64,000 bases of DNA from Desulfotignum sp. (lineage in GTDB: Bacteria > Desulfobacterota > Desulfobacteria > Desulfobacterales > Desulfobacteraceae): assembly GCA_011390635.1 (NCBI GenBank), contig JAABSA010000017.1, positions 299-64,298 on the forward strand, given 5' to 3'. Below the pieces are notes generated by a model. The model saw only the letters and a list, made by a program, of their open reading frames with translations, searched no databases and was not told the DNA's origin. Below, in pieces: positions 18,653 to 28,510 of the stretch. A program made the translations under genes and the position numbers. The first letter of the stretch is position 1, and each line of letters begins with the position of its first letter.

Positions 18653-20260
18653 CTACTTTTCATTGGCACGGGGAGAGGTTTCATCCACCCATACAGCGGT
18701 GAGATCCTGGAACATCATTTCCGGGGCAACCTTTGAGAGGTTGTGAACCCAGGGATGGAATGCCATGATCGCTTTGTTGTAATTGAAGAACCAGACCGGT
18801 GCTTCTTCGGTGAAAATGGCATCGGCCTTTTTCACCAGTTCGTTCTTTTCCGCGTCCGTTTCTGCCACGGCAGCCTGATCCAGCAGTTTATCAAACTCGG
18901 CGTTTTTGAACTTCACATAATTTCCGGATCCCACGTCCACATCTGATTTCCAGCGTGACATGGTTTCCAGGGAATCCGGGCCTGAATCCAGGGACCAGAT
19001 GAACATGTCGAAGTCACTGGACCGGATTCGGGCGTCCATTGCCGCGCCTTCCATCTGCTGGATTTTCAGCTCGATACCGATCTTTTTCAGGTAGGGCATC
19101 ATCGCTTCATAAATGCCGGTCCCCCAGGATTTATTGGCCGTACCAATGGCCCGCTCCACGACAAATCCGTTTTCATAGCCCGCTTCTTTCATCAGGGCTT
19201 TGGCTTTTTCCGGGTTGAACTCATACTTTTTTCCATCGGGATCAAACGCAGGTGAGGAAGAGGGCAGGTAGCCCCTTGCAGGGAATGCTTTTCCCTTGAG
19301 AATCTTTTCGATAATCAGGTCGGACGGGATGGCATAATTGATGGCCTGGCGGACCCGTTTGTCTGCAAACGGCTTGAAATCAGGATTCATACCGACCAGA
19401 CGGGTAAACATTTCCGCGACCTCGATCATGTTTTTGGAGATGACCGGGTCTGCCTTGTATTCCGGATAGTTGACGGCACCAACAATGGTGGCGTCCAGTT
19501 CCCTGGCCTTGAAGGCCAGATCACGCGCCGCTGCCTCACCCATGATCTTGTATGTGACTTTATCAAGGTACGGCATGCCTTCCATATAGAAATTATCAAA
19601 TTTTTCAAGGATGACCTCAGATCCCTTGACCCATTTTACAAACTTGAACGGGCCGCATCCGACCGGGTTGGTACCGAATGCATCACCTAACCTCTCAACC
19701 TCTTCTTTGGGGTAAATAACCACGGCCGGAAACCAGAGGGAGTAGCTCAGGTCGATGGGCGCAGTAAGAACGATCTGGAAAGTCAGGTCATCGATTTTTT
19801 TCATGCCGGTAAAGGTACTGATCTTGCCTTCGTGAAGGTCTTTTGCCCCTTCGATCATGTTGATATACCGGAAGGCCGGTGCTGACGGCTTCATGGTGGC
19901 GATGCGGGTGAAGCTCCATATCACGTCATCGGTAACCAGCTGCCGCCCGTTATGGAATGTGATATTGGGGCGGAGTTTAAAGGTGTATGTTTTTTTATCG
20001 GCTGATATCTCTAAACTCTCGGGAAGATCCAGGACGGGAACACTGTTCTGAGCATCCCAGCGGTACAGCCCCCTGTGGATATTCATCCCCACGAGATAGT
20101 CCTGGTACCGGCTGGTTTTTGTCAGGTCCAAGGTGCTCAGATCCCCCCCGTAGGGTGCCATGAAATTCAGGGTACCGCCTTTTCTGACGGCATAAGCCGA
20201 GCCGGAAAGAAGGAAACCGGTTAAAAACAATGCGGCCAGGATGATCATCCATTTTTTCAT
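18653..20260 (-). CDS. ABC transporter family 5 substrate-binding protein
   Basis: Signal peptide MKKWMIILAALFLTGFLLSG; TLRPNITFHNGRQLVTDDVIWSF SBP_bac_5-type. Confidence 0.93.
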   Translation of the reverse strand: MKKWMIILAALFLTGFLLSGSAYAVRKGGTLNFMAPYGGDLSTLDLTKTSRYQDYLVGMNIHRGLYRWDAQNSVPVLDLPESLEISADKKTYTFKLRPNITFHNGRQLVTDDVIWSFTRIATMKPSAPAFRYINMIEGAKDLHEGKISTFTGMKKIDDLTFQIVLTAPIDLSYSLWFPAVVIYPKEEVERLGDAFGTNPVGCGPFKFVKWVKGSEVILEKFDNFYMEGMPYLDKVTYKIMGEAAARDLAFKARELDATIVGAVNYPEYKADPVISKNMIEVAEMFTRLVGMNPDFKPFADKRVRQAINYAIPSDLIIEKILKGKAFPARGYLPSSSPAFDPDGKKYEFNPEKAKALMKEAGYENGFVVERAIGTANKSWGTGIYEAMMPYLKKIGIELKIQQMEGAAMDARIRSSDFDMFIWSLDSGPDSLETMSRWKSDVDVGSGNYVKFKNAEFDKLLDQAAVAETDAEKNELVKKADAIFTEEAPVWFFNYNKAIMAFHPWVHNLSKVAPEMMFQDLTAVWVDETSPRANEK

Positions 20261-20362
20261 TTTCTGCCTCCTTAACATGTTTTTCTTGTTTAAAAAAACA
20301 GGACAATCCGTCACCCGTTGTGTGGCAGCCGGATCGTCTGCCTGCTGTGTCCCCTCACTGAT

Positions 20363-21538
20363 TTAATGCTTACATGAATGTGCACATAACAGATGGTTCT
20401 TTTCATTGTCAAACCTTTTTTTTCGTGGTGATGTATCCGGCAGGTACTGGTGATCCCTCATGAATTCCCGGATGGCCGGCATGAGCCGGGCCATTCCCTC
20501 CGGTGGAGATGCCAGGGGCAGGACAACGGGGATATCCCCCCTTTTTTCAAGATCACGCCGGTACTGAATCAGATCTTTTGTCGTGCCGCCATGGCCGTTC
20601 AGGCAAATGGCAATAACCCGTGCACCATACATCCCGGCCAGCCTGACCTCGGTATCGATATCCGGTCGCAGGCAGTAACGGGATTCCATCCCGGACACAT
20701 AAGCCCTGAAAGGGGCATGCTGGATAATGACCCCTTTTGTGTTTCCGGAAAGGATGATTTCCGATCCACATGGCCCAGACGGATTTCTGAGGGCCGATTG
20801 CCCTTCGATAACCATCAGGTCCGGTCTGGATTCAAGCTCACACCTGACAATGGCATCTTCAAGTTCCCCACTCACAAAGTCGTTCAGAGTCGCATCCAGG
20901 ATAAACCCATAGGCGTTTCCCTGGAGCCATCCTGTCTGGCCGGTATATATCATTTCAGCATGGATTCCGACCTCCTGGCAGGCCTCGACAATGAGCCTGG
21001 AAGTTGTGCGTTTTCCCACGGCGCAGTCAGTTCCAAGCACGGCAATCCTTGGAATTTTCATGTCATAGATCCGGCCGGACCAGAAACGGCACTGTTCAAA
21101 AGGCTTTGCGGCCCGGATGTCTATGATCTGGGCGTTATTCAGTCTGGCGGCTTCCATAAACATCGGGATCTGGTTCAGCTGCATGTGCATGCCGTTTATA
21201 ACGGAGATCCCCATGTTCAGGTATTCCATGACAATGGCCTGCCACTGTTCGTCCAGACGTCCCCCGCAAAGGGCCAGGCCGATGATGGCAAAGTCGGGTT
21301 TTGCCTTATGTTCTGTCAGGTAGGTGGTCATTTCCGCATATACAGGAAGTCCCCGGTACTTTCCATCCAGTACCTCACCTGCGTCTTTGCCGGCGCTGTA
21401 ATCATCAATCACTCCGGTGATGTCAAAGCGCCGGGTGCCGCGGATCAGCCCGTGGGCTGTCTTTGCATCGTCGGTATGCAAACGGCCGTTGGTCAGGATC
21501 ACTGCCGTACCCATCCAGAGATTTTTTTTCTCTTTCAT
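20363..21538 (-). CDS. DUF1611 family protein (DgcN-like, candidate D-glutamate N-acetyltransferase)
   Basis: P-loop GTDCAVGKRTTS, IEGQSALRNPSG; start overlaps stop of the epimerase gene. Confidence 0.8.
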   Translation of the reverse strand: MKEKKNLWMGTAVILTNGRLHTDDAKTAHGLIRGTRRFDITGVIDDYSAGKDAGEVLDGKYRGLPVYAEMTTYLTEHKAKPDFAIIGLALCGGRLDEQWQAIVMEYLNMGISVINGMHMQLNQIPMFMEAARLNNAQIIDIRAAKPFEQCRFWSGRIYDMKIPRIAVLGTDCAVGKRTTSRLIVEACQEVGIHAEMIYTGQTGWLQGNAYGFILDATLNDFVSGELEDAIVRCELESRPDLMVIEGQSALRNPSGPCGSEIILSGNTKGVIIQHAPFRAYVSGMESRYCLRPDIDTEVRLAGMYGARVIAICLNGHGGTTKDLIQYRRDLEKRGDIPVVLPLASPPEGMARLMPAIREFMRDHQYLPDTSPRKKRFDNEKNHLLCAHSCKH

Positions 21539-22599
21539 TGGATCATTGTCACTCCAAGTCCGGGTTGGTCATTTGTTCTCATCCGACCGCTTTCAAGGAC
21601 AAATCCGCCCTTTGCAATATCCCGGGCGAGATCCAGGCTGCCGTCCAGATCCAGGTACCGGGTGGCCGGGGATGCCAGTGCCGCATGAAGGGCAGCGGCA
21701 ATACTGACAACGCTTTCATCCATGCATCCCCACATGAGATCAATCCCGGAAAGATCAGCCATCCGGGCAATGTCCATGCCCGGGCCGATACCACCGCATT
21801 TCATAAGCTTGATATTAAAAATGCCAAAGGGCCGGGGCTTCTGAAGAAGACCCGGCACATCATGCGGGCCATGCAGACTTTCATCAGCCGCAGACATCGA
21901 CCGCATCGATTCGCTCAATTCCTGCATGTCTGATATCTGCCCGTCTTTCAGAGGCTGTTCGCAAAATTCCACGTATTTTCTGGTCTTTTCAAAAACCCGG
22001 GTGAAGTCTTCAACAGAATATCCCTGGTTGGCATCCACCCTGATCCGGATGTCCCTGCCGAACCGTTCCCGGACCTTGAGTATCCGTTCGATATCTTCTT
22101 CAGGATTCAGCCCGGTTTTGATTTTCAGAATAAAAAATCCTCTTTCGACATATTCACGGGCTTCATCCAGGGTCTCTTCAAGGGACATGATACCGATGGT
22201 AATGGAAGTGGGAAGCCCATCATGACTCCTGCCCAGAAGATCTGCCAGAGGCAGCCCTAGTGATTTCCCCACCAGGTCATGCAGCGCTATGTCTGCCGCA
22301 GCTACAGCTGCCGGTGCACCTTTCATGGATTTTTGCACCGCTCTGAGCAGCGATGCGGCCTTCCGGATATCCTGTCCTTTAAAAATATCTTCAAGGGCTG
22401 TTGCCGCCCCCATACTTTTTCCCATGGTTTCCCCGGTGACACCTGGAGCCGGAGAGCCTGCCCCGATACCGGTGATACCTTTTTCCGTCTCCAGCATGAC
22501 AAACAGGTTTTCAACCGAGTCAATCTTGTCGTAAGCGATGGTATATGGACGTGTCAGCCTGAGGTTTTCTTTCCAGAAGTTAACGGTTGTTATTTTCAT
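21535..22599 (-). CDS. Enolase-superfamily dipeptide epimerase (L-Ala-D/L-Glu epimerase or DgcA-like)
   Basis: LKIKTG (KxK), RVDANQGY, ADES, IKLMKCGGI, LDLDGSLDL. Confidence 0.88.
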   Translation of the reverse strand: MKITTVNFWKENLRLTRPYTIAYDKIDSVENLFVMLETEKGITGIGAGSPAPGVTGETMGKSMGAATALEDIFKGQDIRKAASLLRAVQKSMKGAPAAVAAADIALHDLVGKSLGLPLADLLGRSHDGLPTSITIGIMSLEETLDEAREYVERGFFILKIKTGLNPEEDIERILKVRERFGRDIRIRVDANQGYSVEDFTRVFEKTRKYVEFCEQPLKDGQISDMQELSESMRSMSAADESLHGPHDVPGLLQKPRPFGIFNIKLMKCGGIGPGMDIARMADLSGIDLMWGCMDESVVSIAAALHAALASPATRYLDLDGSLDLARDIAKGGFVLESGRMRTNDQPGLGVTMIQ

Positions 22600-22618
22600 G
22601 GATTAATCTGCCCAGCCG

Positions 22619-22741
22619 TTATTGAACCGTGGGTGCGGATACACCCAGTTTGCTTGCAAGCTCTTTGGCCGGCATCCGACCATCTTCTGAAAGCAGTTTG
22701 ATTAACCGCCGGTCGATTATATCAATGTCTTGCCTTTCCAT
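22619..22741 (-). pseudogene. Lrp/AsnC-family regulator fragment, 40 aa, ends after the HTH
   Basis: MERQDIDIIDRRLIKLLSEDGRMPAKELASKLGVSAPTVQ*; not in the ORF track because it is under 60 aa. Confidence 0.65.
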
Positions 22742-22898
22742 TATGGTTGATCGAGCCTCCGGTGAAAAGATGTCGGATGATCAATGGCAAAGACAGTTCA
22801 TCCTGCCGGTAAAAAAATGCACGTATTTTAAATAATTAAAAAACAAGTCGGGTTATATTTGCATTCGCTAAATCATAATGTCAATAATTTTATTTATC

Positions 22899-24089
22899 TT
22901 ATTTTATGGCGGTAGAATTTAAAATCTGATTGACAATGGCGTTATACATTCTGATTCCAGGTTCAATGAGTTTGTCAGGAAAATCAAAATCAGGTTCATG
23001 CAGGTCCGGTTGATCCGGGCCGGACCCTAAATGAAAATATGCGCCTCCCCGGCTGCTGCTGTTAATAATATACCCCACATCTTCTCCGCCCCTCATGGGA
23101 GTTTCCATATAGTGAACCTCCAGATTATTTTCCTTTGCTGCTTTTTCAATAATCCGGCAGCATTCTTCGTTATTGGTGCAGGCAATGGTTTCATCAGTGT
23201 AAGTGATGGCCCAGTTTGTTAATGTTTCTTCTTTTGAAATTCTGGCAATGTACACTTCAATCTGATCGGTGAGTTTTTTTAATACGCTGTCTTTATATGC
23301 CCTCAAAGTGATGGCAATATGGGCATCCCCCGGAGCAGTGCCATATCCTGGATTTTTTCCCAGCACAAAATGCACAAGAGTTGCCATGGAAAAATGATCA
23401 GAATGAACGTCTGAATTGTTCTGCAGTTCATATGCCCTGGCAACGATCTTCACAGCAGAATTATAAGGACAGATACCGGATTCAGGCCGGGATGCATGGG
23501 CCGGGGTTCCTTTAAGATCGACAAGCATTGTGGTCACGGCCGGGCTCATTTGACCGGTCTTGAGCACAACCTGATTTTTCTTGTCTGATCTCCAGTTATG
23601 AAGGCCAAACACATAATCAGGTTGGATTTCTTCGAATTTTGGGTCTTTGATATATTTTCTTGCACCATCCAGGGTTTCTTCAGCAGGCTGAAATATCAAA
23701 ACAACCCTGCCCCTTTCCGGCCTGTTCTCCTGTAAAACAGCGCCCAAGCCGGCAAGGATTGCTGTATGTCCGTCATGGCCGCACATATGACCGACATTCT
23801 CAACTTCTGATGCATGTACAAAGCGATTTTTTTCCTGGATTGGCAAGGCATCAATGTCCGCCCTGAAAGCCAGGGTCGGACCGGGAATCCTGCCGTTATA
23901 AACTGCAGCGAGACCATACCCGCCAATGTTGGTAATGATTTTGTCGGGGTTGAATCGGGAAAGAAAATCATAAATTTTTTTGTGCGTGTTTTTTTCATTC
24001 CTGGAAAGCTCGGGATGCCGATGTAAATCTCTTCTAAATTTGATAAGCTCATCTAAATTTGACAGTTTCAATATTTGAAATCCTCCCAT
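22899..24089 (-). CDS. M20 family amidohydrolase/deacylase
   Basis: RRDLHRHPELSRNEKNT, GHMCGHDGHTAILAGL, MRGGEDVGYI. Confidence 0.92.
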   Translation of the reverse strand: MGGFQILKLSNLDELIKFRRDLHRHPELSRNEKNTHKKIYDFLSRFNPDKIITNIGGYGLAAVYNGRIPGPTLAFRADIDALPIQEKNRFVHASEVENVGHMCGHDGHTAILAGLGAVLQENRPERGRVVLIFQPAEETLDGARKYIKDPKFEEIQPDYVFGLHNWRSDKKNQVVLKTGQMSPAVTTMLVDLKGTPAHASRPESGICPYNSAVKIVARAYELQNNSDVHSDHFSMATLVHFVLGKNPGYGTAPGDAHIAITLRAYKDSVLKKLTDQIEVYIARISKEETLTNWAITYTDETIACTNNEECCRIIEKAAKENNLEVHYMETPMRGGEDVGYIINSSSRGGAYFHLGSGPDQPDLHEPDFDFPDKLIEPGIRMYNAIVNQILNSTAIK

Positions 24090-24455
24090 AAAAGAATTCT
24101 TTCAACAGTCAATCTGCCCAATTGAAATCATCTTCTTGTGTTAGAGTAAAAATAATGCACCGACGTTGATTTTTCCGTGCATGATTGATACTGCGATTTG
24201 ACTCTGCTGAGAAATATAGACAAAAATTATTCTTTTTTAAAGATCACTCTGTCCCAAAAAAAAATATTACCGTAAAATGGTGGATACAGCAGAAAGTGTC
24301 TTCAGGGTGATTACTATTTTACACCCGGTTTTTAATGGACGATCTGCAGCATCACTGTCAGCTGGTTTGTCATAACCAAAATCCGTGAAATTTTGGTTGT
24401 CTGTATTCAGGTAAAGGATTATACTCCACCAGTTTACAAGCATCAGAGGAGCAGA

Positions 24456-25394
24456 ATGAAAAAAAAAGGGGCATATAAAGGATTTTTGCTGGTGATTTTT
24501 TCAGCAGTCCTTTTTGGTACAACAGGCACTTCCCAGGCTTTGGCACCGGAAGGTATTTCCTCCACTGCCATAGGATCTTTGCGTCTGCTCATCGGAGGGC
24601 CGGCATTGCTGCTGCTGGCTGCATTGTTCAGCAAAACCAGTCCGTTTTCTTTCCGCCCCCCCCTGGTACCTACTTTTATTGCAGCTTGCGGCATTGTCAT
24701 ATTTCAGCTGTGCTTTTTCGAGGCGGTAGCCCGAACAGGGGTGGCCCTGGGAACCATCGTCGCCATTTGCATCGCCCCGGTTATTTCCGGTCTGCTCAGT
24801 GCCGTTTTTCAAAATGAGCAGTTGAACCGGACCTGGCTGGCAGCATCCATCCTGTCAATCTGCGGATGTATTCTTCTCACCGTGGCAGGCAGTGATGTGA
24901 AAGTCGATACCGCCGGTGTTCTGCTGGCCACTGCCGCCGGATTCGGATATGCGGTTTCCCTTGTGGCAAGCAAGGCTGTGGTGGCAGACCATTCTCCTGT
25001 CCTGGGCATTGCCGTCATCCTCTGTGTGGGAGCAGTCCTGGTATTTCCCCGGGTGATTGCAGAAGACCTTTCCCAGGTGATGACCGCTCACGGCATGGCA
25101 GCAGTGCTTTATCTGGGGCTGGTGGCAACGGCAGGGGCCTATCTGCTTCTGGCAAAAGGGCTTTCAGTGATTCCGGTGTCCAGAACCGCCATTGTGATGC
25201 TGGTTGAACCGCTGACCGGTTGCCTGCTGGGTGTATTGCTGCTTGGTGAAATATTTACACCTGTATCAGCTGTGGGCTCAGTGCTTATTTTCAGCGGGCT
25301 TGTGATAATTTCAATTTCGCCGGACAAGGCCGGTCCCATGACACCCGTGCCTGCCCCGCCAAAACGCAAGGTTTTATTCAGGTTCCGCAAATAG
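24456..25394 (+). CDS. EamA/DMT family transporter
   Basis: About 10 TM segments; internally duplicated EamA pattern. Confidence 0.88.
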   Translation: MKKKGAYKGFLLVIFSAVLFGTTGTSQALAPEGISSTAIGSLRLLIGGPALLLLAALFSKTSPFSFRPPLVPTFIAACGIVIFQLCFFEAVARTGVALGTIVAICIAPVISGLLSAVFQNEQLNRTWLAASILSICGCILLTVAGSDVKVDTAGVLLATAAGFGYAVSLVASKAVVADHSPVLGIAVILCVGAVLVFPRVIAEDLSQVMTAHGMAAVLYLGLVATAGAYLLLAKGLSVIPVSRTAIVMLVEPLTGCLLGVLLLGEIFTPVSAVGSVLIFSGLVIISISPDKAGPMTPVPAPPKRKVLFRFRK

Positions 25395-25396
25395 CG

Positions 25397-26026
25397 TTGT
25401 GCCCTTGCAAAAGGATAAGATTTTCTATGATATCAGATAAAAAATGTCAATGGTGTGGCAAACAGGCATCTTCCTATAATTCAATTTTTATTCCGGCTGA
25501 GGATAAAAATCTCTGTGTATGCCTGCATTGTTACAACCAGGAAATATCAAAAGCTGCCGGCATTGATTTTGATCAGGTTCAGCTTCATCCGGTGGTTTTG
25601 ACAGACAAGGATGGCAAAGACCATGAATTTCATTTTTCGTTGCGCCTGATGGGAGACAAGCAGGTTCTCAGTGCCTTTGAAGTTGCCGGTGATGCTTTGA
25701 GCGGATATGAATTCAGCTGTATTGGTAACACGGCAGACGGGATCTTTTCTGTTTTTTCACAATTGTATGGCCGTATGCTGAGTGCCTTGAACCAAAAACA
25801 CATCTGTAAGAATACAGAAACCGGCACCTGGCAGATAACCCGGGAAGATATTGTCAGGGGCCGGATTTCCTGTGATGATGCATCAGGTGAATATCCCCGG
25901 ATTCCCAAACTACTCATTGACGGCAAGGCAGTCTCCTGGGATGAATTCGGCCGGATGCTCATGCCCTACCAGGGATTCAGGTTTATACTGCAGATTGCTG
26001 ATCCCGCTGATGATACACAAGGATGA
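25397..26026 (+). CDS. Hypothetical protein with N-terminal Cys pairs (CQWCGK, CVCLHC)
   Basis: Complete ORF right after the transporter. Confidence 0.6.
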   Translation: MCPCKRIRFSMISDKKCQWCGKQASSYNSIFIPAEDKNLCVCLHCYNQEISKAAGIDFDQVQLHPVVLTDKDGKDHEFHFSLRLMGDKQVLSAFEVAGDALSGYEFSCIGNTADGIFSVFSQLYGRMLSALNQKHICKNTETGTWQITREDIVRGRISCDDASGEYPRIPKLLIDGKAVSWDEFGRMLMPYQGFRFILQIADPADDTQG

Positions 26027-26093
26027 TTGGGTCGGCTTATGACAGCTGTCATAAAACAAACATCACCATCAGTTTTGTACTGAATTTTGTCGG

Positions 26094-26786
26094 TCACGGC
26101 TTTTTTTCATACCCTTTGTCATCGGGCCAGCCGGTTTGCCGGGCCGCTGTATTGGCAAGCACATCACAGCGTTCATTCAGGGGATTGCCGCTATGGCCCC
26201 TGACCCATATAAACTGCACATCCAGGGTTTGTACCAGGGGCAGCAGCTGTTTCCACAGATCTGCATTCAGGGCGGGATTCCCATCGGATTTGTACCAGTT
26301 TTTTTGCTGCCACTTTCTGGCCCATCCCTTGTTTACAGCATCCACCACATATTTTGAGTCGGAATGCAGAATCACTGGACTGCGGGCTCCTTCCAACGCT
26401 TTCAGGGCCTTGATCACCGCCATCATTTCCATGCGGTTATTGGTGGTGTGGTTGTAGCCGCCGGATAACTCTCTGGCAGGTCCATCTGCCTTGTCCTGAA
26501 TCACCACCCCGTATCCGCCGGGGCCGGGATTGCCGATGGCACTGCCGTCGGTGTAGACACGAATGGTGCCTTCAGGATATTCGACCGGCCGGCAGGGGGA
26601 TGTTTTTTTCTTCACACAATCGGGACCTGGTCCCATAACCGGGTCTTCAAGAAAAGCCCGGGCCTGTTCCCGTGTTGTAAAGCTTTTGAATACAGGCCTG
26701 GGAAATCCCTTTACCTGGGCTTCCGCTTCGGGCCAGGTGGTAAAAATACCGGTTTTACGACCGGCGGCGACAGCATAAAATTTCAT
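26094..26786 (-). CDS. rnhA: Ribonuclease H with N-terminal viroplasmin-type RNA-binding domain
   Basis: MKFYAVAAGRKTGIFTTWPEAEAQVKGFPRPVFKSF; YTDGSAIGNPGPGGYGVV; HSDSKYVVDAVNKGWARKW. Confidence 0.93.
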   Translation of the reverse strand: MKFYAVAAGRKTGIFTTWPEAEAQVKGFPRPVFKSFTTREQARAFLEDPVMGPGPDCVKKKTSPCRPVEYPEGTIRVYTDGSAIGNPGPGGYGVVIQDKADGPARELSGGYNHTTNNRMEMMAVIKALKALEGARSPVILHSDSKYVVDAVNKGWARKWQQKNWYKSDGNPALNADLWKQLLPLVQTLDVQFIWVRGHSGNPLNERCDVLANTAARQTGWPDDKGYEKKP

Positions 26787-26872
26787 GAAGTTACTATAGG
26801 GGCTCCCGGCTGGCCTGTAAAGTACCGGGGCAAAAATTTACGGTTAAAAATTTTCATTGTTATGGTCTGGCG

Positions 26873-28414
26873 GTGCAGTTGTTTTTGTGGTATTGCCGGT
26901 ATCAGAAAATAATGTATATCCATATGGATTTAACGGCAAAGGAGGCAGCAGACATGATCCATTCGAAAGCGACCAGTGAGCGGCGGCCGTACATGCGGAT
27001 TCTGGCCGATGACCAGGTCTTTGAGATTCGGCGGGCCGCCTTTGACCTGATGTTCAGTGTGGGGTTCAAGGTGCTTCATCAGGGGGCCCGGCAGATGCTG
27101 CAAAAAGCCGGGGCTGTGGTGGATGGTCAGCATGTCAGGGTGCCGGAATTCATTGTAAAACAGTGTCTGACAACAGCCCCCAACGGGTTCACCCTGTATG
27201 ACAGAAACGGGAATCGGGCCCTGGAGGTAGAGGGCCGTAAAAGCTATTACGGCACCTCCACCGGCAGCCCCAGAACCAAAGATGCCGGAACCGGAGAGAT
27301 CCATCCCACCACTGTGGCGGATATCGGCATCGGGGCAAAAGTGGCGGATGCCTGTGAAAACATCGACTGGGTCATGCCCATGGGATCCTGTCAGGATGTG
27401 CCATCCATTGCCGCTGACCTGTATGAGTTCGAGGCGGTGGTGACCAATACCGTAAAACCCATAGTGTTCATCGGGTATTCGGGCCGGGGAACACAACTGG
27501 TCCTGGAAATGGCGGCAAAGGTCGCCGGGGGTATGGACAAGCTGCGGCAAAAACCCTTTCTTGCACTGTATCCGGAACCTATCTCTCCTCTGGTGCAGCC
27601 TGCGGAAACGGTGGACCGGATTTTTGCGGCAGCAGATCATTTTATCCCCCAGGTGCCGGGACCTGCCGTACAGATGGGGGCGACAGGTCCCATGACCATG
27701 GCCGGTGTCATCACCCTGATCACAGCGGAATCTCTCATGTGCCTGGTGCTGGCACAGCTGCGCCAGCCCGGCTGCCCGGTGTGCCTGAGCGGCAATGTCC
27801 AGATTCTGAACATGTCCTCCGGCGTGTTCGGGGTGGGATATCCGGAGATGAGCCTGGGGATATCCGCCCAGGCGGAAGTGGCCCGGTCTTTTGACCTGCC
27901 CACCTGGGGATATGCCGGGTGCACCGATGCCAAGGTGGTGGATGCCCAGGCCGGACTTGAAAGCGGATTTTCCATCATCACCCAGGCCCTTGCCGGGCTC
28001 AACCTCATCCATGATGTGGGATACCTGGACCAGGCCATGGTGTGTTCGGCAGCCCAGCTGGTGCTGGGCAACGAGGCCGTGGGCATGGCAAAAAAATTCA
28101 TGGAAGGCATCCGGGTGGATGCTGCAACCATTGCCAGAAATGTGATTGCAGATGTCGGACCGGGCGGCCATTTTCTGGCCCACCGGCACACCGTGGACCA
28201 TTGCCGTACCGCAGTGTGGGGTTCACGGCTGCTGACCAGAGAACCCTATGAAACCTGGCAGGCCAAAGGAGAAAAAGATATGGCCCGGCGGATTCAGGAT
28301 CGGTTGATGGATATTTTGGACCATCATAAGGTGGCACCGCTGCCGGAAAAGGTGCTGACCGCCATGGCGGACATCCGGGAAGCCGGGGTCAAAGAGCTGA
28401 CCGCCGGAAAATAA
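26873..28414 (+). CDS. MttB-family (trimethylamine methyltransferase superfamily) protein, non-pyrrolysine
   Basis: DLMFSVGFKVLHQGARQMLQKAGA...; TSTGSPRTKDAGTGEIHPTTVAD; no in-frame TAG; true start may be internal. Confidence 0.85.
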   Translation: MQLFLWYCRYQKIMYIHMDLTAKEAADMIHSKATSERRPYMRILADDQVFEIRRAAFDLMFSVGFKVLHQGARQMLQKAGAVVDGQHVRVPEFIVKQCLTTAPNGFTLYDRNGNRALEVEGRKSYYGTSTGSPRTKDAGTGEIHPTTVADIGIGAKVADACENIDWVMPMGSCQDVPSIAADLYEFEAVVTNTVKPIVFIGYSGRGTQLVLEMAAKVAGGMDKLRQKPFLALYPEPISPLVQPAETVDRIFAAADHFIPQVPGPAVQMGATGPMTMAGVITLITAESLMCLVLAQLRQPGCPVCLSGNVQILNMSSGVFGVGYPEMSLGISAQAEVARSFDLPTWGYAGCTDAKVVDAQAGLESGFSIITQALAGLNLIHDVGYLDQAMVCSAAQLVLGNEAVGMAKKFMEGIRVDAATIARNVIADVGPGGHFLAHRHTVDHCRTAVWGSRLLTREPYETWQAKGEKDMARRIQDRLMDILDHHKVAPLPEKVLTAMADIREAGVKELTAGK

Positions 28415-28510
28415 ATCTGACCAAACAAACTACCCGGTGTGAAAAACACACGGGTGTGAAAAATGCATGAAGAGAAGACAGGATAGATCCATCATGCAAA
28501 AGAGGGGATC

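Noticed and set aside
20450-21688. 412-aa plus-strand ORF over DUF1611/epimerase genes
   Set aside because: Low-complexity antisense translation; minus-strand genes have P-loop and enolase motifs.
22619-22741. Selenocysteine or readthrough explanation for the short Lrp-like ORF
   Set aside because: The stop is TAA and the downstream frame is not Lrp-like, so truncation is the better reading.
26930-28201. 423-aa minus-strand ORF antisense to the first mttB-like gene
   Set aside because: Shadow ORF of a GC-rich coding frame; Gly/His-rich sequence without recognisable domains; the plus strand has strong family motifs.
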